Assembly: GCA_018382125.1 (NCBI GenBank)
Contig: JAGZQO010000042.1
Coordinates: 1-12,394, forward strand
From: Collinsella sp.
GTDB taxonomy: Bacteria > Actinomycetota > Coriobacteriia > Coriobacteriales > Coriobacteriaceae
Direction: 5' to 3'
DNA: 12,394 nt
The translations under genes were made by a program, and so were the position numbers. This document shows, one piece after another, positions 1 through 7,051 of this stretch (within the stretch, counting starts at the first letter, position 1; each line of letters opens with the position of its first letter). The notes beneath the pieces were generated by a model, which made no database searches, was not told where the DNA came from, and saw only the letters and a program-made list of their open reading frames with translations.

Positions 1-2
1 GG

Positions 3-35
3 CGCCCCCGGGGCCCGGATGGGGCCTCGGGGGCG
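3..35. repeat. GC-rich 14-bp hairpin at the left edge
   Basis: Positions 3-10 pair with 28-35 over 8 bp. G11 and T27 can wobble-pair, and 12-16 pair with 22-26, leaving a 5-nt loop (17-21). This gives a stem of about 14 bp, almost entirely G-C. No T-run follows on the + strand (TTCGG follows), so it is not a clear intrinsic terminator in that direction; the - strand continuation lies outside the window. It could be the end of the preceding transcription unit or a structured leader element. The pairing is read directly from the sequence; the role is unknown. Confidence 0.5.
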
Positions 36-84
36 TTCGGCTAGCTGCGGGAACGGCCTGTCCGCCTAATGTGTTCGGCTGAGA

Positions 85-105
85 TCGGAAATCAACCAAT
101 TCCGA
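85..105. promoter_or_regulatory. Short inverted repeat upstream of aroF (possible operator or RNA stem)
   Basis: TCGGAA (85-90) and TTCCGA (100-105) are perfect 6-bp inverted repeats separated by 9 nt. They sit about 50 bp upstream of the best -10 candidate. They could be a regulator half-site pair or a small RNA stem in a longer leader. A 6-bp match can easily occur by chance, so this is weak. Confidence 0.2.
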
Positions 106-134
106 GGAAGACGCGGCGCAACGGCCCACTTTAG

Positions 135-162
135 AAGGCAAAAGCGAGTCAGATAGTATAAA
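135..162 (+). promoter_or_regulatory. Possible promoter of the aro operon
   Basis: TATAAA at 157-162 matches the sigma-70 -10 consensus at 5 of 6 positions. The -35 is poor: AAGGCA at 135-140 matches 3 of 6 with a 16-bp spacer. The start of transcription would be near 168-170, only about 14 nt before the leader hairpin. A promoter further upstream, giving a longer leader, is equally possible. Confidence 0.25.
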
Positions 163-182
163 CTCTCATGCACCATATATAC

Positions 183-207
183 ACGGCTCGCGATGCGGGC
201 CGTTTTT
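183..207 (+). terminator. Terminator-like hairpin in the aroF leader (candidate attenuator)
   Basis: ACGGCTCGC (183-191) pairs with GCGGGCCGT (195-203) over 9 bp with one T-G wobble and a GAT loop. The T-run 203-207 follows directly. This is the form of an intrinsic terminator. Only about 17 nt separate the T-run from the aroF Shine-Dalgarno at 224-230, which leaves no room for a promoter, so aroF mRNA must be made by reading through the hairpin. That placement suggests transcription attenuation of the operon; the controlling signal is not identified. The mechanism is inference. Confidence 0.55.
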
Positions 208-240
208 GCAAAAGTTATCCATCGAGGTGAGAGGCACACC

Positions 241-1263
241 ATGATTGCAATTTTAAAGCAGAGCGCCAGCGACGAGGCCGTCAGCCATATCGTCAGCTGG
301 ATTGAGAAAAAGGGCCTGAAGACCGATGTCTCGCGCGGCGAGAACGAGACGATCATCGGCCTGGTGGGCGATACGACCAAGATCGACCCGTTCCTGCTCG
401 AGTCCATGGATGTCGTCGAGCGCGTACAGCGCGTCTCCGAGCCGTTCAAGCGCGCCAACCGCAAGTTCCACCCCGAGGACTCCGTCATCGACTGCGGCCA
501 CGGCGTCAAGATCGGCGGCGACCAGTTCCAGGTCATCGCCGGCCCGTGCTCCGTCGAGGGCGAGAACCTCATCCGCATCGCCCGCCGCGTGAAGGCCGCC
601 GGTGCCACGATGCTGCGCGGCGGTGCCTACAAGCCCCGCACCTCCCCCTACGCCTACCAGGGCATGGGCCCCGCCGGCCTCGACCTGCTGTGCGAGGCGT
701 CTGCCGAGCTCGACATGCCGATCGTCACCGAGATCATGGATCCACGCGACGTGCAGGTCTTCTTGGACAAGAAGATTGACGTCATGCAGATCGGCGCCCG
801 CAACGCCCAGAACTTCCCCCTGCTCAAGGAGGTCGGCAAGACCCAGACCCCGATTCTGCTCAAGCGCGGTATGTCCGGCACGATCGACGAGCTGCTTATG
901 GCAGCCGAGTACATCATGAGCGAGGGCAACGACAACGTCATCCTGTGCGAGCGCGGCATCCGCACCTTCGAGACCCGCACCCGCAATACCTTCGACCTCA
1001 ACGCCGTGCCGGTGCTGCACCACCTGTCGCACCTGCCCGTCGTCGCCGACCCCAGCCACGCCACCGGCTACACCCGCTACGTTGAGCCCATGGCGCTCGC
1101 CGCGACCGCCTGCGGTGCCAACGGCCTGGAGATCGAGGTCCACGACGAGCCGAGCCGCGCCTGGTCCGACGGCGCCCAGGCCCTCACCCCCGATCAGTTC
1201 GACGACACCATGCGCCGCATCCGAGCCATCCGCGAGGTCGTCTGCCAAGAGACCATGGAGTAG
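241..1263 (+). CDS. aroF: 3-deoxy-7-phosphoheptulonate (DAHP) synthase
   Basis: Condenses PEP with erythrose-4-phosphate to DAHP, the first committed step of the cytosolic shikimate pathway. The 340-residue protein has the Thermotoga-type layout. An N-terminal ferredoxin-like (ACT-like) regulatory domain covers about residues 1-70. The TIM-barrel catalytic domain carries GPCSVE (101-106), RGGAYKPRTSP (126-136), IGARN (184-188), LLKRG (206-210), CERGIRT (236-242) and DPSHATG (270-276). The likely metal ligands C103, H273, E299 and D310 are all present, each one residue off the numbering I recall for the Thermotoga enzyme. In that enzyme the N-terminal domain mediates Tyr/Phe feedback, so allosteric control is likely here. 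I chose the ATG at 241 because GAGGTGA (224-230) lies about 10 nt upstream; the upstream in-frame ATG at 193 falls in the leader hairpin loop. First gene of the operon, 3 nt before tyrA. Confidence 0.95.
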   Translation: MIAILKQSASDEAVSHIVSWIEKKGLKTDVSRGENETIIGLVGDTTKIDPFLLESMDVVERVQRVSEPFKRANRKFHPEDSVIDCGHGVKIGGDQFQVIAGPCSVEGENLIRIARRVKAAGATMLRGGAYKPRTSPYAYQGMGPAGLDLLCEASAELDMPIVTEIMDPRDVQVFLDKKIDVMQIGARNAQNFPLLKEVGKTQTPILLKRGMSGTIDELLMAAEYIMSEGNDNVILCERGIRTFETRTRNTFDLNAVPVLHHLSHLPVVADPSHATGYTRYVEPMALAATACGANGLEIEVHDEPSRAWSDGAQALTPDQFDDTMRRIRAIREVVCQETME

Positions 1264-1266
1264 CTC

Positions 1267-2181
1267 ATGGGTACGGTGAGAAACGCGCGTGTTAACCAGG
1301 GCGGCCCCAAGTGCGCCGGTATCGTCGGCCTGGGCCTCATCGGCGGTAGCTTTGCCCGCGGCTATGCACAGGCGGGCGTTCGCGTGCTGGCCTGGGACCC
1401 CGATGACGATGTCATGACGGCCGCCAGCATGGGCACTGTCGCCGGAGAGCTCAACGACAAGACACTCGGCGAATGCGACATCATCGTCCTTGCCTGCTAT
1501 CCCGAGGCATGCATCGAGTGGCTCGAGGCGCACGCCCAGGCGCTCGCCGACGCCACCGACACCGACGCCATCATGGGTCCCGTGGTGATCGACACGGTGG
1601 GTGTCAAGGGCATCGTGTGCGAGCGCGCCTTTGAGCTTGCCCGCGAGCACGGCTTTTACTTTGTGGGTGCGCACCCCATGGCGGGCACGCAGTACTCGGG
1701 CTATGCGCACTCCCGCGCCGACCTGTTCCAGGGCGCCCCGCTCGTGCTCGTGCCACCCGCTGTGGACGATGCACTTAAGCTGGAGCTTTTGGGCCAGGTG
1801 CGCGAGATGGTGCGCCCCTTGGGCTTTGGCAAGTTCAGCGTGACCAGCGCCGCAGAGCACGACCGTGTCATCGCCTTCACGAGCCAGCTTGCGCACGTGG
1901 TATCCAACGCCTACGTCAAAAGCCCCACTGCCCAGGTCCACCACGGCTTTTCGGCCGGCAGCTACCGCGATCTCGCCCGCGTGGCGCACCTCAATCCGCA
2001 GATGTGGTCCGAGCTCATGATCGACGACGCTGACGCGCTCGCCTTCGAGATCGACCATCTGATCGAGTCGCTTGGCGCCTACAGCCGAGCGCTCAAGAAC
2101 CGCGACCAGCGCTATCTGGAGAATCTTCTTGCCGAGGGCGACCGCATTAAGCGCGCGCTCGACGACGAGGCCTCCCACTAG
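1267..2181 (+). CDS. tyrA: Prephenate dehydrogenase (TyrA)
   Basis: Oxidatively decarboxylates prephenate to 4-hydroxyphenylpyruvate with NAD(P)+, the tyrosine branch point. The 304-residue protein has an N-terminal Rossmann domain with GLGLIGGS (21-28) and an all-helical dimerisation domain from about residue 165. Family motifs are HPMAG (136-140), AEHDR (196-200), the TSQLAH helix (205-210) and GSYRDLAR (231-238). Prephenate dehydrogenases use the HPMAG histidine in catalysis. No C-terminal ACT domain is present, so feedback control probably sits on DAHP synthase and PheA. The start is 3 nt after the aroF stop, with GGAG at 1257-1260 inside the end of aroF as ribosome binding site, which suggests coupling. 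Arogenate dehydrogenase activity cannot be excluded from sequence alone. Confidence 0.92.
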   Translation: MGTVRNARVNQGGPKCAGIVGLGLIGGSFARGYAQAGVRVLAWDPDDDVMTAASMGTVAGELNDKTLGECDIIVLACYPEACIEWLEAHAQALADATDTDAIMGPVVIDTVGVKGIVCERAFELAREHGFYFVGAHPMAGTQYSGYAHSRADLFQGAPLVLVPPAVDDALKLELLGQVREMVRPLGFGKFSVTSAAEHDRVIAFTSQLAHVVSNAYVKSPTAQVHHGFSAGSYRDLARVAHLNPQMWSELMIDDADALAFEIDHLIESLGAYSRALKNRDQRYLENLLAEGDRIKRALDDEASH

Positions 2182-2217
2182 ACCACCTATCACGCCAGGT
2201 CGAAAGGACCGAAGCTT

Positions 2218-3324
2218 ATGGCGATTACCATCGATATCGACACCGCACGCCCCTACCAGGTGTATGTCGGCACGTTTTTGCTGGAGCAGGCGGGACCGCT
2301 CGTGCGCGCCACTGCCGGCGGCACCAAGGCCGTCATCGTGACGGACACCAACGTGGGCCCGCTCTACCAGATGCCCGTTAAGCAGAGTCTGGAGGCATCA
2401 GGCTACGAGGTGAGCATCTGCACCTTCGAGGCCGGCGAGGCCCATAAGCGCGCCGAAACCTATGTTGCCATTTTGGAGTTTGTGGCCGAGCACGAGCTTT
2501 CACGCTCCGACGTGATCGTTGCACTCGGCGGCGGTGTCGTGGGCGACGTGGCCGGCTTTGTGGCCGCCACCTACATGCGCGGCTGCAAGTTTGTGCAGAT
2601 CCCCACGAGTCTGCTCGCCATGGTGGATTCGTCGGTGGGCGGCAAGACGGCCATCGACCTGGCTGCCGGCAAGAACTTGGCCGGCGCCTTTTGGCAGCCG
2701 AGCGTGGTTATCGCCGACGTGGGGTGCCTGGCAACCCTCACGCCCGAGCAGTTCGCCGACGGCTGCGGCGAGGTCATCAAGCACGCCGTGATCGCCGACC
2801 CGGAGCTTTTCGCCGAGCTGGAGAAGACCCCGCTCACGCTGGAGCTGCTCAACCGCGATGTGGCCCGCGTAGCGCTCATCATCGCCCGCAATATCGACAT
2901 CAAGCGCGCCGTGGTCGTCGCCGACGAGCGCGAAACCAACCAGCGCAAGCTCCTCAACTTTGGACACAGCGCCGGACATGCCGTCGAGGCCTGCGAGCAC
3001 TTTGAGCTCGGACACGGCAACTGCGTGTCGATCGGCATGGGCATCATCACGCGCGCCGCGGCCCTGCACGGCGCTTGCGATGCCGCACTGCCCGGTCGTA
3101 TTGAGGAGCTCTGCGCCCGCCATGGCCTCAAGACCCGCTGCGACCTAGATGCCGACGCCATCTTTGCCGAGGCGCTGCACGACAAAAAACGTGCCGGTGA
3201 CACTATCGACCTGGTGATTCCGCACGGCATTGGCCGCTGCAGCATCGACCGCACGCCGCTTTCCACTTTCCATGAACTCATTGCCGAGGGCCTCGGCCAG
3301 AAGGGAGACGCATCCGCATGCTAG
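2218..3324 (+). CDS. aroB: 3-dehydroquinate synthase
   Basis: Converts DAHP to 3-dehydroquinate using NAD+ and a divalent metal (second shikimate step). The 368-residue protein has GGGVVGDVAGFVAATYMRG (104-122), the IPTSLLAMVDSSVGGKTAID stretch (128-147), GCGEVIKHA (182-190) and NFGHSAGHAVEA (247-258). Metal ligands inferred by family position are E185, H250 and H266. In the last motif HGNCVSIGM (266-274) has Asn where many homologues have Glu (HGE-V-IGM); the His is kept. It follows tyrA after 36 nt, with its own Shine-Dalgarno AAAGGA at 2203-2208. Its stop overlaps the aroA start (ATGCTAG, 3318-3324), so the two are probably translationally coupled. Length is normal for the family. Confidence 0.96.
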   Translation: MAITIDIDTARPYQVYVGTFLLEQAGPLVRATAGGTKAVIVTDTNVGPLYQMPVKQSLEASGYEVSICTFEAGEAHKRAETYVAILEFVAEHELSRSDVIVALGGGVVGDVAGFVAATYMRGCKFVQIPTSLLAMVDSSVGGKTAIDLAAGKNLAGAFWQPSVVIADVGCLATLTPEQFADGCGEVIKHAVIADPELFAELEKTPLTLELLNRDVARVALIIARNIDIKRAVVVADERETNQRKLLNFGHSAGHAVEACEHFELGHGNCVSIGMGIITRAAALHGACDAALPGRIEELCARHGLKTRCDLDADAIFAEALHDKKRAGDTIDLVIPHGIGRCSIDRTPLSTFHELIAEGLGQKGDASAC

Positions 3325-4637
3325 CCCGCATCACCCCGTCCCCGCTCAAGGGCACCGTTCCCGCCATCGCATCCAAGTCGATGGCGCACCGCTTGATTAT
3401 CTGCGCTGCGCTTGCCAACGGCGAGACGCACGTCACCTGCAACACCACCTGCGCCGACATCGAGGCTACGGTGCGTTGCCTTACGGCCCTGGGTGCCCGC
3501 ATCGAGACCGTCGAGGACGGCTTCCAGGTCCACCCCACCATGAAGAGTGTTGAGTTTGGCCTGCTCAAGGCCCTTGCCGGCGGCACGCTTGACTGCGGCG
3601 AAAGCGGCTCCACACTCCGCTTTATGTTGCCCGTCGCCTGCGCGCTGGGCGCAGAGGCCACCTTTGTGGGTCAGGGACGCTTGGGCGCACGCCCCCTCTC
3701 CCCGCTCTCGGACGAGATCGTCGCCGCCGGCTGCGACCTACAGGGTCTGGGCGGTTTTCCGCTCAAGACGAGCGGCCGCATGCGCCCGGGCACCTTTGTG
3801 CTACCGGGCAACGTGAGCTCGCAGTACATCTCGGGCCTGCTGCTGGCAGCCCCGCTGCTGGCCCAGCCCTCCTGCGTGCAGGTGACCGGCCTCATTGAGA
3901 GCCGTCCCTACATCAACCTGACGATCCAGGCCATGAAGGCCTTCGGCGTCGAGGTCAACGTCGAGCGTATTCCCGCCCGGGACGGCCAGCCCGAGGTCAC
4001 GAACTTCCGCGTGAGCAGTGGCTCGTATCGCACGCCCGGCAGCGTGGCCGTCGAGGGTGACTGGTCCAACGCTGCCTTTTGGCTGTGCGCCGGCGCCATC
4101 GGCTCCGACCCCATCACCGTCGAGGGTGTGTCGCTTAGCTCGGCCCAGGGCGACCGCAACGTACTTGCCGCGCTTTCGCGCTTTGGCGCCCGCATCGTGC
4201 GCTCCACCAACGCCGCCACCGTGCAGTCTGACAAACTCGCCGGCTTTGAGATGAGCGCCCACGACATTCCCGACCTCGTGCCCGTTATCTCGGCCGTGGC
4301 CTCACTGGCACAGGGCCGCACCTTTATCCGCGATTGCGCCCGTCTGCGCATCAAGGAATCCGACCGTCTGGCCACCACCACCCGCGAGCTCACCGCGTTG
4401 GGCGCGCAGGTGCGCATTGCCGGTGACGACCTCATCATCAAGGGTGTCGATGCCTTTACCGGCGGCGAGGTCGATTCGCACAACGACCACCGCATCGCCA
4501 TGATGGCCGCCATCGCCGCGAGCCGTGCCACCGGCGAGGTCGTGATCCACGGCGCCGAGGCCGTCAACAAGTCCTATCCCGATTTCTTCGACCACTACCG
4601 TCTGCTGGGCGGCAAGGTCACACTCGAGGAGGAATAG
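3318..4637 (+). CDS. aroA: 3-phosphoshikimate 1-carboxyvinyltransferase (EPSP synthase)
   Basis: Transfers enolpyruvyl from PEP to shikimate-3-phosphate; this is the glyphosate target. The 439-residue protein carries ASKSMAHR (18-25), CGESGSTLR (93-101), SSQYISGLLLA (167-177), DIPDLVP (316-322, catalytic Asp D320), RIKESDR (344-350, catalytic Glu E347) and NDHRIAM (389-395). The PEP loop differs from the E. coli GNAGTAMRP form: the glycine equivalent to E. coli G96 is kept (G97), but the position of P101 is Phe (F102). The start overlaps the aroB stop by 7 nt, with GGGAG at 3303-3307 as ribosome binding site. The last codons form the GAGGAGGAAT Shine-Dalgarno used by aroC. Confidence 0.96.
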   Translation: MLARITPSPLKGTVPAIASKSMAHRLIICAALANGETHVTCNTTCADIEATVRCLTALGARIETVEDGFQVHPTMKSVEFGLLKALAGGTLDCGESGSTLRFMLPVACALGAEATFVGQGRLGARPLSPLSDEIVAAGCDLQGLGGFPLKTSGRMRPGTFVLPGNVSSQYISGLLLAAPLLAQPSCVQVTGLIESRPYINLTIQAMKAFGVEVNVERIPARDGQPEVTNFRVSSGSYRTPGSVAVEGDWSNAAFWLCAGAIGSDPITVEGVSLSSAQGDRNVLAALSRFGARIVRSTNAATVQSDKLAGFEMSAHDIPDLVPVISAVASLAQGRTFIRDCARLRIKESDRLATTTRELTALGAQVRIAGDDLIIKGVDAFTGGEVDSHNDHRIAMMAAIAASRATGEVVIHGAEAVNKSYPDFFDHYRLLGGKVTLEEE

Positions 4638-4638
4638 C

Positions 4639-5736
4639 ATGTCCTCGACCTTTGGCAACGTCTTGCATCTGAGCATTTTCGGCCAGTCGCACTCCCCCGC
4701 CATCGGCTGCTCACTCGATGGCATCCCGGCGGGCATCGCTGTTGACCAGGAGCAGCTGCAGGCCTTCCTCGACCGTCGCGCCCCCGGTCGCGACGAGACC
4801 GCGACCAAACGCCGCGAGGCCGACGCCGCCCACATCATCGCCGGTGTTGTCGATGGACATACCACCGGCGCGCCCATCGCCGCGATTATCGAGAACACCA
4901 ACACGCGCTCCAAGGATTACTCCGAGCTGCGCCGCAAGCCCCGTCCCGGACATGCGGACTTCCCTGCGCGCGTAAAGTATCACAACATGCACGATGTCGC
5001 TGGTGGCGGGCATTTTTCCGGCCGCCTAACGGCACCCTTATGCATCGCCGGCGGCATTGCGCTGCAGGCACTCGAGGCCCGCGGTATTCGGGTGATGGCT
5101 CACGTGGCGCAGATCGGCGGCATCTCCGACCTGCCGATGGACGATATGGTCTATCGCGAGGCCGACCGCAAGGCGATCCTTACGAACGATCTGCCGTGCA
5201 TTGACGCCGCCGCAGCCGGCCGCATGCGCGAGGAGATCCTAGCCGCGCGCGACGAACTCGACAGCATCGGCGGCATCGTGGAGTGCGGCATTTACGGGCT
5301 TCCCGCGGGCATCGGCGACCCCATGTTTGACGGCATCGAGAACCGCATCGCGCAAATCGCGTTTGGCATTCCCGCCGTAAAGGGCGTGGAGTTTGGCATG
5401 GGCTTTGCCGTGGCCGCCATGCGCGGCAGCGAAAACAACGATCCGTATCGCATCGATGCAGAGTCGGGCGAGATCGAGGTTGAATCCAACAACGCCGGCG
5501 GCATCCTGGGCGGTATTTCGACCGGCGCGCCCGTCATGTGGCGGATGGCCGTAAAGCCGACGCCCTCAATTGGCCGCGAGCAGCAGACCGTAGACATGGA
5601 CGCCATGGAAAATGCCGAACTCTCGGTGCACGGCCGTCACGATCCCTGTATCGTCCCCCGAGCTGTCCCCGTAGCTGAAGCAGCAGCTGCCCTCGCGATT
5701 TGGGACGCCCTCCTTGAGGACGCAGGCCAGCTTTAG
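4639..5736 (+). CDS. aroC: Chorismate synthase
   Basis: Makes chorismate from EPSP using reduced FMN, the last shared step. The 365-residue protein starts MSSTFGNVLHLSIFGQSHSP, where FGQSH (14-18) holds the first conserved His. Other motifs are RRAPGRDETATKRREAD (46-62), RPGHADF (102-108, second His H105), GGGHFSGRLTAP (122-133) and, near the C-terminus, GRHDPCIVPRAVPV. GGGHFSGRLTAP replaces the proteobacterial GGGRSSARET form, a variant I associate with Clostridia-like enzymes. The usual G after FG(E/Q)SH is Ser. It starts 1 nt after the aroA stop with a strong Shine-Dalgarno (4626-4634), so translation is coupled. A large inverted repeat follows 14 nt after the stop. Confidence 0.95.
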   Translation: MSSTFGNVLHLSIFGQSHSPAIGCSLDGIPAGIAVDQEQLQAFLDRRAPGRDETATKRREADAAHIIAGVVDGHTTGAPIAAIIENTNTRSKDYSELRRKPRPGHADFPARVKYHNMHDVAGGGHFSGRLTAPLCIAGGIALQALEARGIRVMAHVAQIGGISDLPMDDMVYREADRKAILTNDLPCIDAAAAGRMREEILAARDELDSIGGIVECGIYGLPAGIGDPMFDGIENRIAQIAFGIPAVKGVEFGMGFAVAAMRGSENNDPYRIDAESGEIEVESNNAGGILGGISTGAPVMWRMAVKPTPSIGREQQTVDMDAMENAELSVHGRHDPCIVPRAVPVAEAAAALAIWDALLEDAGQL

Positions 5737-5750
5737 TCCACCCACCCCAA

Positions 5751-5877
5751 GGGTAGTTAATTTGGGACGGGGCTATTTTAGCTACCCCCATATGCCAGTT
5801 AATATTTGCCCTGGCACCCATCGATTCGTCGACAGTCAAAGGGTAGCTAAAAAAGCCCCGTCCCAAATTAACTACCC
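5751..5877. repeat. 127-bp inverted-repeat element between aroC and pheA
   Basis: Arms 5751-5787 and 5841-5877 are 37 bp each and complementary at 36 of 37 positions (only A5775/A5853 fails), around a 53-nt spacer. Each arm is itself nearly palindromic: GGGTAGTTAA at its start mirrors TTAGCTACCC at its end with one wobble. The RNA could therefore fold either as one very long stem or as two separate hairpins. The spacer holds a further stem, TGCCAG (5793-5798) with CTGGCA (5811-5816). No T-run follows the right arm, so it is not a normal terminator. No convincing target-site duplication and no coding capacity for a transposase are seen. The form fits a dispersed palindromic or MITE-like repeat inserted in the operon, but its copy number is unknown. 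Confidence 0.85.
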
Positions 5878-5905
5878 CAGGCAACCATTCACGAAAGGGG
5901 TCCCT

Positions 5906-7051
5906 ATGGACCTTGCTGACATCCGCCAGGCCATCGATGGCATCGACACCACGCTGCTCAACAGCTTTGTCGAGCGCATGGATATTGCCACCGAAGTCGC
6001 CAAATCCAAGATCGAGATGGGTAAGGCCGTCTTTGACCCCGCCCGCGAGCGCTCTAAACTCAATAACCTCGCCAGCCGCGCACCCGAGCGCTACGAGGCT
6101 CAGACCATCACCCTGTTCCGTCTCCTCATGAGCATGAGCAAGGCCGAGCAGCAGCGCTACATCAACGAGCTCAAGGGCATCACGGTGTCGCAAAAGGCCC
6201 ATGCCACGGCCGCAGCTTTTAACACGCCCTTCCCCCAGACGGCTACCGTCGCCTGCCAGGGCGTCGAAGGCGCCTACAGCCAGATCGCCGCGTGCAGGCT
6301 CTTCGACGTGCCCGATATCGCCTTCTTTGAGACCTTCGAGGGCGTTATGCGCGCCGTACGCGACGGCTTTTGCGAGTTTGGCGTGCTGCCCATCGAAAAC
6401 TCAACCGCTGGCTCAGTCAACGCCGTCTACGATCTGCTCGCACAGTTCGACTTCCATATCGTGCGCTCGCTGCGCCTCAAGATCGACCACAACCTGCTCG
6501 TCAAACCCGGCACCAAGCTCCAAGACGTGCGCGAGGTCTACAGCCACGGTCAGGCCATCGCGCAGTGCGCTAGCTTTATCGAGTCCCACGACCTGCACGC
6601 CACCAAGTACCCTAACACGGCCATGTCGGCCGAGATGGTCGCCAGCTCCGAGCGTACCGATGTCGCCGCTATCGCCTCGCGCAGCTGTGCCGCGCTGTAT
6701 GGTATGGAGGTGTTGGAATCCAACATCCAGGACTCGGACAACAACTACACGCGCTTTGTCGTCATCAGCCGCGAGCCGCGCGTCTACCCCGGCGCCAACC
6801 GCACCTCGCTCATGATCACCACGGCCAACGAGCCGGGCGCCCTCTACCGCGTGCTCGAGCGCTTCTACGCGCTCAACATCAACCTCATCAAACTCGAGAG
6901 CCGTCCCATCCCCGGGCACGACTTTGAGTTTATGTTCTACTTTGACCTGGACTGCCCCTTTGGCAGCAAGGCACTCGACGACCTGCTCGATTCCATCGAC
7001 GACGTGTGCGAGAGCTTTACCTACTTTGGCAGCTACACGGAGGTGCTCTAG
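5906..7051 (+). CDS. pheA: Bifunctional chorismate mutase / prephenate dehydratase (P-protein)
   Basis: Converts chorismate to prephenate and then to phenylpyruvate, the phenylalanine branch; the mutase also feeds TyrA. The 381-residue protein has an AroQ-type mutase domain (about 1-90, with IRQAIDGID, K35 and DPARER 44-49), a prephenate dehydratase domain (about 113-288, with GAYS 122-125, PIENSTAGSV 162-171 and YTRF 281-284) and a C-terminal ACT domain (about 300-377, with GALYRVL and ESRP 331-334). GAL and ESRP are the Phe-binding motifs of this family, so Phe feedback is expected. I chose the ATG at 5906 because AAAGGGG (5894-5900) lies just upstream and the mutase domain begins there. 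The frame stays open back to 5714, but that extension is only translated inverted repeat. It abuts the next gene with no gap. Confidence 0.95.
   Translation: MDLADIRQAIDGIDTTLLNSFVERMDIATEVAKSKIEMGKAVFDPARERSKLNNLASRAPERYEAQTITLFRLLMSMSKAEQQRYINELKGITVSQKAHATAAAFNTPFPQTATVACQGVEGAYSQIAACRLFDVPDIAFFETFEGVMRAVRDGFCEFGVLPIENSTAGSVNAVYDLLAQFDFHIVRSLRLKIDHNLLVKPGTKLQDVREVYSHGQAIAQCASFIESHDLHATKYPNTAMSAEMVASSERTDVAAIASRSCAALYGMEVLESNIQDSDNNYTRFVVISREPRVYPGANRTSLMITTANEPGALYRVLERFYALNINLIKLESRPIPGHDFEFMFYFDLDCPFGSKALDDLLDSIDDVCESFTYFGSYTEVL

Noticed and set aside
69..134. 21-codon ORF upstream of aroF as an attenuation leader peptide
   Set aside because: It has no Shine-Dalgarno, no aromatic codons and lies upstream of the best -10 candidate.
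1..240. T-box riboswitch in front of aroF
   Set aside because: No match to the conserved T-box sequence or to a Stem I specifier arrangement could be found, though the leader is structured.
253..2193. 646-codon open frame on the - strand opposite aroF and tyrA
   Set aside because: It is antisense to two clear conserved genes. GC-rich codons with G/C in third position remove stop codons from the antisense frame, and the translation is low-complexity Ala/Gly/Val/His-rich with no domain.
5751..5877. Inverted repeat as an ordinary rho-independent terminator after aroC
   Set aside because: No T-run follows the right arm on the + strand, and the arms are much longer than in the three clear terminators of this window.
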